A stretch of 10,384 bases of DNA from DASXTS01 sp036505275 (lineage in GTDB: Bacteria > Actinomycetota > Actinomycetes > Mycobacteriales > Pseudonocardiaceae). The translations under genes were made by a program, and so were the position numbers. A model generated the notes under the pieces. It saw only the letters and a program-made list of their open reading frames with translations, made no database searches and was not told the origin of the DNA. Numbering within the stretch: position 1 is the first letter of the stretch; each line of letters opens with the position of its first letter. Of this stretch, positions 6,034 to 10,384 are shown piece after piece. The DNA lies in NCBI GenBank assembly GCA_036505275.1, contig DASXTS010000030.1, positions 1-10,384 on the forward strand. The letters are read 5' to 3'.

Positions 6034-6673
6034 GCTCGTACCGGTTGGACAGCTGTGTCTTGCGCAGCACCGAGGAGACGTGCGTCTCCACGGTCTTGAT
6101 CGAGATGAAGAGCTCCGAGGCGATCTCCTTGTAGGCGTACCCGCGGGCCAGCAGCCGTAGCACGTCGCGCTCCCGCGGAGTGAGCAGGTCGAGCTCGGGA
6201 TCGCTGATGGGCGCGGCGCCGGGACGGTCGGCGAAGGCGTCCAGCACGAAGCCGGCCAGCCGCGGGGAGAACACCGCGTCGCCGTCGGCCACCCGGCACA
6301 CCGCCGCGACCAGGTCCCGCCCGGAGATGGTCTTGGTGACGTAGCCGCGGGCGCCCGCCCTGATCACGGCGATCACGTCCTCCGCGGCGTCGGAGACGGA
6401 CAGCGCGAGGAACACCACGTCCGGGTGGTCGGGGCGGGTGCGGCGCAACACCTCGGCGCCGCCGCCGTCGGGCATGTGCACGTCGAGGAGCACCACGTCG
6501 GGCTTGAGGTGGGCGATGCCGGCAACCGCCTCGTTCACCGAGCCGGCCTCGCCGGCCACGGTCACCCGCTGGCCGCCAGCGCTGTCCAGCTCGGCCCGCA
6601 CGCCGGTGCGGAACAGCGCGTGGTCGTCGACCAGGAAGACCCGGACGGGCCCGCGCTTGTCTGCTGCGGTCAT
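5999..6673 (-). CDS. NarL/LuxR-type response regulator
   Basis: This 224-residue cytoplasmic regulator is the output half of the two-component pair. The receiver domain (about 10-125) keeps D16 and D17, the phosphoacceptor D64 in LLDVHMPDGGG, S92 and the conserved K114 in YVTK. The LuxR-type HTH is at about 160-222: LTPRERDVLRLLARG opens it and KTVETHVSSVLRK is the recognition region. The full set of phosphorylation residues implies normal control by phosphate transfer. Its ATG shares one base with the kinase TGA (TGATG on the minus strand), and a strong Shine-Dalgarno sequence sits ten bases upstream inside the kinase gene, so the two are coupled. Likely targets are its own operon and the PspC gene across the divergent region, by analogy with the LiaR family; that is inference. 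The 3' end overlaps the exporter gene by 35 bases. Confidence 0.96.
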   Translation of the reverse strand: MTAADKRGPVRVFLVDDHALFRTGVRAELDSAGGQRVTVAGEAGSVNEAVAGIAHLKPDVVLLDVHMPDGGGAEVLRRTRPDHPDVVFLALSVSDAAEDVIAVIRAGARGYVTKTISGRDLVAAVCRVADGDAVFSPRLAGFVLDAFADRPGAAPISDPELDLLTPRERDVLRLLARGYAYKEIASELFISIKTVETHVSSVLRKTQLSNRYELSRWAADRRLV

Positions 6674-8097
6674 CAGGCTCTCGCCTCCTTGCTCGCCGGG
6701 CTGCGCGGCATCTCCAGCTGAACCTCGGTGCCCTCGCCCGGGGTGGTGCGCAGCCGGACCTTGCCGCCGTTGCGCTCCATCCTGCCGTGTATCGAGTTGG
6801 CCAACCCGTGCCGGTCGGCCGACACCGCGTCCGGGTCGAACCCCGCGCCGCGATCCCGGACGTACACCTGCACGACGTCCGGCTCGACCTCGACGTACAG
6901 GCTCACCTCGCCGACCCCGGCGTGCTTGGCGGCGTTGACCATGGCCTCCCGCGCCGCCTGCGGTACCGCCGCGAGCTGGCCGTCCAGCTGGCAGTCGCCG
7001 ACGACGACGGTCTGCACGGACACCGCGTAGGTGTCCTCCACCTCGGCCGCGGCGGCCGCCAGGGCAGACGCCAGCGTCGCTGGTGCCTCGGCGGTGCTCG
7101 TGGCGCTCGCCTCCGCCGAGGTTCGGCCGTACCCCTTCTCGTCGTACAGCCAGGTGCGCAGCTCGCGCTCCTGGCGGCGGGCCAGCCGGCGCACCTCGCG
7201 CGGCGCGTCGGCCTGTTTCTGGATCAGCGCGAGCGTCTGCAACACGGAGTCGTGCAAATGGGCGGCGATGTCCTCACGCTCCTGGGTACGTATCCGGGCC
7301 CGGCGTTCCTCGCCGAGGTCGCGCATCATCCGCAGCCACCACGGCACCGTGATCACGCCGACGCCCACCAGCGTGGCGAGAACGGCGAGTAGGCCGAACT
7401 GCACCTGGCCCATGTCGATGCTGCCGAGCAGGAAGATCGCGATGCCGCCGGCCACAAGCACCACGCCGGCCAGCACCCTGATCAGCCCCATCCGGCCGTC
7501 GCCGAACACCGAGCCGGCGCCGCTGCGCATCCGGCGGCGCTGCGACTCGTCGGCCTCCCGCCACACCACCGCGGCGCCCACCAGGGCCACCCCCAGCGGC
7601 CCCGTGATCCACGCGCCGGTCGTGCCGCTCAGCGCGCCGGAGGCCACCGACAGCCCGATGCCGATGGCGACCAGGCCGAGCGCCTGCTGCCGCTCCCGCG
7701 GGGTGATCTCGATCTGCGGGCCACCCGGCCTCGCCTGCGGCACGAACACCCACAGCAGGCCGTAAGCCAGCACCCCGGCGCCGCCGAGTCCTGCCAGGAC
7801 GGTGAGCACGGCCCGGACCCACAGCACCGGGACGCCGAGGTGGTCGGCGACCCCGCCGGCGACGCCGGCCACCACTCGACCGGTGCGGCGGCGCACGAGG
7901 TGCGGCCGGTCCGCGGTGGCCGGGCTGGCCGGCGTGCCTGTCGTGCCCGGCGTGCCTGTCGTGCCCGGCGTGCCTATCGCGCCCGGCGGCGTCGCTTGAT
8001 CGCCCGGGGTGACCTGATTGGCATGGGTCACTCCAGCGGTGCCGGCATTGTCGCCGGCCGCGGGCCGGATGGCCGGGGTGCTGGGCTGCTCGATCAC
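6673..8097 (-). CDS. PspC-domain sensor histidine kinase (HisKA_3/DesK type)
   Basis: The 474-residue membrane kinase senses the envelope and phosphorylates the coupled response regulator. Residues 1-65 are Thr/Gly/Pro-rich and disordered, with a short G-T-P-G-T-T repeat (42-56). A PspC domain (about 66-122) contains VAGVAGGVADHLGVP and a membrane helix ending in WVFVPQ. Four further helices lie at about 139-157, 162-179, 204-224 and 232-254. The phosphorylation helix holds H282 in AHLHDSVLQTL, the HisKA_3 form that pairs with LuxR regulators. The ATPase domain has the N-box around N388, D415 in RDRGAGFDP and a GEGT motif near 454-457. A 20-residue Ala/Ser/Thr patch (327-346) separates the phosphorylation helix and ATPase domains. 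The start is GTG 8097 with AGAAGG just before it; GTG at residue 23 is possible. Kinases of this plan occur widely in actinomycetes; Streptomyces MacS may be one, from memory. Confidence 0.94.
   Translation of the reverse strand: MIEQPSTPAIRPAAGDNAGTAGVTHANQVTPGDQATPPGAIGTPGTTGTPGTTGTPASPATADRPHLVRRRTGRVVAGVAGGVADHLGVPVLWVRAVLTVLAGLGGAGVLAYGLLWVFVPQARPGGPQIEITPRERQQALGLVAIGIGLSVASGALSGTTGAWITGPLGVALVGAAVVWREADESQRRRMRSGAGSVFGDGRMGLIRVLAGVVLVAGGIAIFLLGSIDMGQVQFGLLAVLATLVGVGVITVPWWLRMMRDLGEERRARIRTQEREDIAAHLHDSVLQTLALIQKQADAPREVRRLARRQERELRTWLYDEKGYGRTSAEASATSTAEAPATLASALAAAAAEVEDTYAVSVQTVVVGDCQLDGQLAAVPQAAREAMVNAAKHAGVGEVSLYVEVEPDVVQVYVRDRGAGFDPDAVSADRHGLANSIHGRMERNGGKVRLRTTPGEGTEVQLEMPRSPASKEARA
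6684..6690 (-). promoter_or_regulatory. Shine-Dalgarno sequence of the response regulator gene
   Basis: AAGGAGG on the minus strand, ten bases before the ATG at 6673, lies within the last codons of the kinase gene. It contrasts with the leaderless-looking genes elsewhere in the window and supports coupled translation. Confidence 0.75.
7931..7984. repeat. Three tandem 18-bp repeats in the kinase N-terminus
   Basis: Units start at 7931, 7949 and 7967, each beginning GGCGTGCCT. The first two are identical and the third has two substitutions. They encode six-residue G-T-P-G-T-T-like units in the disordered N-terminal segment of the kinase. Because 18 is a multiple of three, gain or loss of a unit would keep the frame. 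Confidence 0.8.
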
Positions 8098-8249
8098 ACG
8101 CCTTCTCGGTTCGTCGATGGGTCGTCTCGTCGGTACACCTGATCGTCACACGCGCGCGCGGATCGGTCATCAGGGACCAGCCCCCACCATGCCCCTGAAT
8201 GGTTCATCCGGGAAGGCTCAGGGTCGGTCCCCGATGCCATGGCCGGCCG

Positions 8250-8261
8250 GCTGCCGGCAGC
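8250..8261. promoter_or_regulatory. Perfect 12-bp palindrome overlapping the PspC-gene promoter
   Basis: GCTGCCGGCAGC is its own reverse complement and shares four bases with the putative -10 hexamer at 8258-8263. A protein bound here would block RNA polymerase, so it is a candidate operator. At this GC content a GC-rich palindrome can also arise by chance. Confidence 0.4.
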
Positions 8262-8263
8262 AT
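8258..8263 (+). promoter_or_regulatory. Putative -10 element of a leaderless promoter (PspC gene)
   Basis: CAGCAT (TAnnnT except the first base) ends seven bases before ATG 8271, the same spacing as at the deacetylase, protein-kinase, exporter and YbaB genes. No clear -35 is seen. Confidence 0.4.
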
Positions 8264-8270
8264 CGTGGTC

Positions 8271-9656
8271 ATGAACCGCACCGACATCGACGACACCATG
8301 CGCGACATGTGGGCGACCAGGCCGCGCCGCCGCCGGGACGACCGCAAGATCGCCGGCGTGGCCGCTGCCATCGGCCGTCGTTACTACATCGACCCGGTCC
8401 TGGTCCGGGTGGCCTTTGTCGTGACCACGATCTTCGGCGGCGTCGGGATCATGCTCTACCTGCTGGGCTGGCTGCTGCTGCCGCAGGAGGGCGACGAGGT
8501 CTCCGGCGCCGAGGCGCTGATCGGGCACGGCCACAGCTCAATGTCCAAGCCGCTGACCATCCTGCTGGCGATCGCGCTGATCCCGGCCAGTTCGGGGATC
8601 TTCACCGGGCACCTGTCCGCACTGCTCTCGCTGGCCGTTGCCGGGGCCGCGATGTTCCTGCTGCACAAGCATCGCGGCGGCGGGCAACCCTGGCTCGGCA
8701 CATCGGGCGCGTTCGGCGCATTCGGCGCCCCGGTGGGAGCCCCGACCGGCGGCACCGCAGGCTCGGCTGCCGGCGCCCAGGCCGGCTTCCCTGCCGGCGC
8801 CCAAGCCGGCTTCCCTGCCGACGCTGCGGCCGGCGTGCCCGGCGCCACTGCCGCCACGGCCACCGGCGCAAGGGCCAGCGGTTCGGCGGGCACCGCCGCC
8901 GCCCAGCCTGGCGACACCACCGAGCCCACTGCGACGTCCGGCCGGACCACCCCACCCGCATGGGACCCGCTCGGCGCCGCGCCATTCGCCTGGGACCTGC
9001 CAGAGCCGGGCACCGCAGGTCCGCCGGCCGAGCGCCCAGTGCGGCGCCGGCGCTCAGCCGTCACCGCGGTGACCCTCGCCCTGGCGCTGATGGTCGGTGG
9101 CGCCATGGCAATCGCGGCCATGACGAACAGCGGGGTCGGCGCGGTCGAGGTGGCCGCCAGCACACTGGCGGTGGTCGGCATCGGACTGGTGGTCGGCTCG
9201 TTCCTGCACGGCGGCCGCGGGCTGATTGCCGTGGCGATCCCGCTCGGGTTGGTCACCTACGGGCTGTCCACACTGCCGGGAGCGCACATCGGCCCGCAGT
9301 ACGGCGTCGGCGACCGGCATTGGCAGGCGAGCAGCGCGGCCGCCGTGCAGCCGGAGTACCGGCTCTCCGTCGGCGACGCCACCCTCGACCTGCGTGACCT
9401 CCAGCTGGCCAACACCGAGACCGTGGCGACCACGGTGCAGCTCGGTTTGGGTGATCTCAAGGTGCTGTTGCCGCCGGATGCCGATGTCGAGGTGCACTGC
9501 GACGCCGGCCTCGGCGAGGTTTCCTGCCTCGGCCAGGACTCCCACGGGCCGGACTCGAGCGCCGACGTCGATGACGTGGGCGCCGACGGCACCGGCGGAG
9601 GAAAGATCGTGCTGACCGCCTCGGTCGGCACCGGCAGCCTGAAGGTGTCCCGATGA
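8271..9656 (+). CDS. PspC-domain membrane protein with LiaF-like toast-rack C-terminus
   Basis: This 461-residue envelope-stress protein starts with a PspC domain (about 17-73: RKIAGVAAAIGRRYYIDPVLV, then a helix ending GWLLLPQ). One or two helices follow (95-131), then a long low-complexity Ala/Gly/Pro linker (140-258). Within the linker are an eight-residue repeat AGAQAGFP (167-182) and the motif WDPLGAAPFAWDLPEP (231-246), which I recall from PspC proteins of Streptomyces. Three helices (about 262-284, 290-312, 318-335) resemble the LiaI/LiaF membrane block. The outer domain (about 361-461) has regularly spaced Gly-Asp strands such as LSVGDATLDL and LGLGDLKVLLPP, typical of the LiaF/toast-rack fold. 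ATG 8271 is preferred over an upstream in-frame start at 8199 because of the -10 hexamer and the PspC boundary. It probably monitors the envelope with, or restrains, the divergent PspC kinase, as LiaF does LiaS. Confidence 0.9.
   Translation: MNRTDIDDTMRDMWATRPRRRRDDRKIAGVAAAIGRRYYIDPVLVRVAFVVTTIFGGVGIMLYLLGWLLLPQEGDEVSGAEALIGHGHSSMSKPLTILLAIALIPASSGIFTGHLSALLSLAVAGAAMFLLHKHRGGGQPWLGTSGAFGAFGAPVGAPTGGTAGSAAGAQAGFPAGAQAGFPADAAAGVPGATAATATGARASGSAGTAAAQPGDTTEPTATSGRTTPPAWDPLGAAPFAWDLPEPGTAGPPAERPVRRRRSAVTAVTLALALMVGGAMAIAAMTNSGVGAVEVAASTLAVVGIGLVVGSFLHGGRGLIAVAIPLGLVTYGLSTLPGAHIGPQYGVGDRHWQASSAAAVQPEYRLSVGDATLDLRDLQLANTETVATTVQLGLGDLKVLLPPDADVEVHCDAGLGEVSCLGQDSHGPDSSADVDDVGADGTGGGKIVLTASVGTGSLKVSR
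8768..8815. repeat. Two tandem 24-bp repeats in the PspC-protein linker
   Basis: Units at 8768-8791 and 8792-8815, each beginning TGCCGGCGCCCA, differ by one silent base; a short third start follows at 8816. They encode the duplicated AGAQAGFP octapeptide. The near identity at the DNA level indicates recent duplication by slippage. Confidence 0.85.
9641..9645 (+). promoter_or_regulatory. Shine-Dalgarno sequence of the 9653 gene
   Basis: GAAGG lies seven bases before ATG 9653, inside the last codons of the PspC gene, and decides the start of the downstream small gene. Confidence 0.6.
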
Positions 9657-9904
9657 ACGAGCACAGGACCAACAAGCGCAGCGCGGACGAGCACAGCACG
9701 GACGAGCGGCGGCCGCGGCGCTGGTTGGACCCGGTGACCATGCTCTTCGGCATCGGCGCGCTGCTGGTCGCCGGCACGGCGCTGACCAACGGCTCCGGCC
9801 TCCTGCCCGGCGTCGACCCGCGCTGGCTGCTGGCCAGCGGCGCAGTGCTGGTCGGCATGCTGCTGCTGGTCGGCACGCTGCGCCGGCCGCGGGACGGGCA
9901 GTAG
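9653..9904 (+). CDS. Small two-helix membrane protein of the PspC operon
   Basis: The 83-residue protein has a charged cytoplasmic N-terminus (1-24, rich in E, R, D and H), helix one at about 27-45, a short loop with NGSGLLPGVDP, helix two at about 57-76 and a basic tail (RRPRDGQ). Its ATG overlaps the PspC stop as ATGA, so the two are translationally coupled and probably made in fixed ratio. I do not recognise a named family. Its two-helix plan and position suggest an accessory membrane partner of the PspC/toast-rack protein, comparable in layout to LiaI beside LiaF; that is inference. The gene is followed directly by GC-rich tandem repeats that could form hairpins. Confidence 0.8.
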   Translation: MNEHRTNKRSADEHSTDERRPRRWLDPVTMLFGIGALLVAGTALTNGSGLLPGVDPRWLLASGAVLVGMLLLVGTLRRPRDGQ

Positions 9905-9907
9905 CCC

Positions 9908-9979
9908 CCGGTTCGGCCCCGGGCGGCGCCGCCGGTTCGGCCCCGGGCGGCGGCGCCGGTTCGGCCCCGGGCGGCGCCG
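9908..9979. repeat. Three tandem 24-bp repeats between genes
   Basis: Units start at 9908, 9932 and 9956, each beginning CCGGTTCGGCCCCGGG. Units one and three are identical, and unit two differs by one base (C to G at its position 22). A fourth unit begins at 9980 and decays after four bases. Units one and three each run into a perfect palindrome, GGCGGCGCCGCC (9922-9933 and 9970-9981), which could fold as a hairpin and end transcription of the PspC operon. With no spacers between units it is a minisatellite-like repeat, not a CRISPR array. Confidence 0.9.
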
Positions 9980-9988
9980 CCGGACCGA

Positions 9989-9994
9989 TAGCGT
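9989..9994 (+). promoter_or_regulatory. Putative -10 element of a leaderless promoter (YbaB gene)
   Basis: TAGCGT is a full TAnnnT match ending seven bases before ATG 10002, again with no Shine-Dalgarno sequence. The tandem repeats end only ten bases upstream of this hexamer, so they occupy the region where the -35 should lie. Confidence 0.5.
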
Positions 9995-10001
9995 GCCCGC
10001 C

Positions 10002-10384
10002 ATGACCGGAGCCATGTTCGCCGGGGCCGGCCCCGAAGAGACCGAGCGGCGGATCGAGCAGTGGGCCGCGGACGTCGTCACCAAGGCCGACCGCTACCAG
10101 ACCATGCAGGAACAGATTTCGCGGCTCTCGGCCACCGAACGGTCCGCGGACAGCGCAGTGCAGGTCACGGTCGACTCCAGCGGCGCGCTCACCGACCTCG
10201 TGCTCTCCGACCACTCGAGCCGGCTGCGACTGCCACAGCTCGCGGCGCAGATCCTGGACGTCGTCGGGCCCAGGCCCGGCTCACCGCCCAGGTACAGCAG
10301 GTCATGCGCAGCACAGTCGGGAACGACGAGGCGACTATCCGGGCCGTGGTCGCCAGCTACGAACGGCGTTTCCCCGAGCCACCA
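10002..10384 (+). CDS. YbaB/EbfC-family nucleoid protein, cut by the window edge and frame-disrupted
   Basis: From ATG 10002 the first 88 codons read as a typical actinobacterial YbaB/EbfC-like DNA-binding protein. A charged helix (about 11-47, with EETERRIEQWAADV) is followed by strands VQVTVDSSGALTDLVL (55-70) and the start of the last helix (LPQLAAQILDVV). After codon 88 the same frame turns into Pro/Arg/Ser-rich text unlike the family. The frame one base back, from 10265 to the window end, continues the expected helix (RAQARLTAQVQQVMRSTVGN, then RAVVASYERRFPEPP) without a stop for 40 codons. One missing base near 10265, in a run of G and C, explains this. It may be a true mutation (pseudogene), a sequencing error, or less likely a -1 frameshift signal. 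YbaB proteins bind DNA as dimers; such genes often sit beside WXG100/ESX-like genes, but none is visible here. Confidence 0.75.
   Translation, partial: MTGAMFAGAGPEETERRIEQWAADVVTKADRYQTMQEQISRLSATERSADSAVQVTVDSSGALTDLVLSDHSSRLRLPQLAAQILDVVGPRPGSPPRYSRSCAAQSGTTRRLSGPWSPATNGVSPSH

Larger units (their letters stand above)
8098..8270. promoter_or_regulatory. Divergent regulatory region of the PspC stress locus
   Basis: This 173-base gene-free stretch separates the kinase start from the PspC-protein start. It contains CCTGAT (8138-8143) and ATCAGG (8169-8174), an inverted pair around a 14-base alternating tract (8147-8160, CACA then repeated CG). It also contains TGAA-TGG-TTCA at 8196-8206, a small dyad about 65 bases before the PspC start and a possible response-regulator site, plus a 12-bp palindrome at 8250-8261. 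I did not find a TGAGTAC-type inverted repeat such as the one I recall for MacR. Confidence 0.5.

Noticed and set aside
8018..9397. A 459-codon plus-strand frame overlapping the PspC/toast-rack gene
   Set aside because: It is an Arg/His-rich shadow of the real gene, which has clear PspC, membrane and toast-rack segments in another frame.
9910..9920. GGTTCGGCCCC resembling a tRNA T-arm
   Set aside because: It recurs three times in the tandem repeat and has no acceptor, D or anticodon stems at tRNA distances.
9908..9979. CRISPR-like direct repeats
   Set aside because: The copies are contiguous with no unique spacers and no cas genes are near.
9054..10214. A 386-codon minus-strand frame with a G-A-E-P-type repeat
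   Set aside because: The peptide repeat is only the intergenic 24-bp DNA repeat read backwards; the frame also runs antisense to three better-supported genes.

Overview
The window comes from a high-GC actinomycete. Base composition is strongly GC-biased in third codon positions and GTG starts are common. There is a PknB-type Ser/Thr kinase, PspC-domain proteins and a YbaB-family gene. The domain style (kinase and partner membrane proteins with Pro/Thr-rich linkers, and a VTVAEL-type N-terminal motif at 1503) suggests Pseudonocardiales or a relative, but I cannot fix the family from sequence alone.

Layout, left to right. (a) 1-1500: an inverted repeat at 10-50, a small two-helix membrane protein (180-494), a PIG-L/LmbE metal-dependent deacetylase (564-1301), then a 201-base gap with a strong stem-loop and a doubtful 40-residue ORF. 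(b) 1503-4034: two co-directional membrane genes, a single-pass protein and a transmembrane Ser/Thr kinase. Their outer domains look like copies of one NTF2-like fold, so they may form a sensory pair. (c) 4038-6033: a LysR regulator and an EamA/DMT-type exporter transcribed divergently from an unusually AT-rich 85-base region, the classic arrangement for a regulator controlling its neighbour. (d) 5999-9904: an envelope-stress-type locus. A PspC-domain histidine kinase and its LuxR-type response regulator are translationally coupled on the minus strand. They face, across a 173-base divergent region, a PspC/LiaF-like ('toast-rack') membrane protein and a small two-helix membrane protein whose start overlaps its stop. 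(e) 9905-10384: three tandem 24-bp repeats, then a YbaB/EbfC-family gene that is cut by the window edge and whose reading frame breaks near 10265.

Several genes share one promoter geometry: a TAnnnT-like -10 hexamer ending 6-8 bases before the start codon, with no Shine-Dalgarno sequence. This points to leaderless transcripts. The two genes inside operons (5999-6673 and 9653-9904) instead have good Shine-Dalgarno sequences. No tRNA, rRNA, transposase, integrase or CRISPR array is visible. Most of the window is chromosomal core-like regulatory and envelope functions. The best candidates for something less described are the paired NTF2-like sensors, the double-PspC stress locus with its repeats, and the frame-broken YbaB gene.
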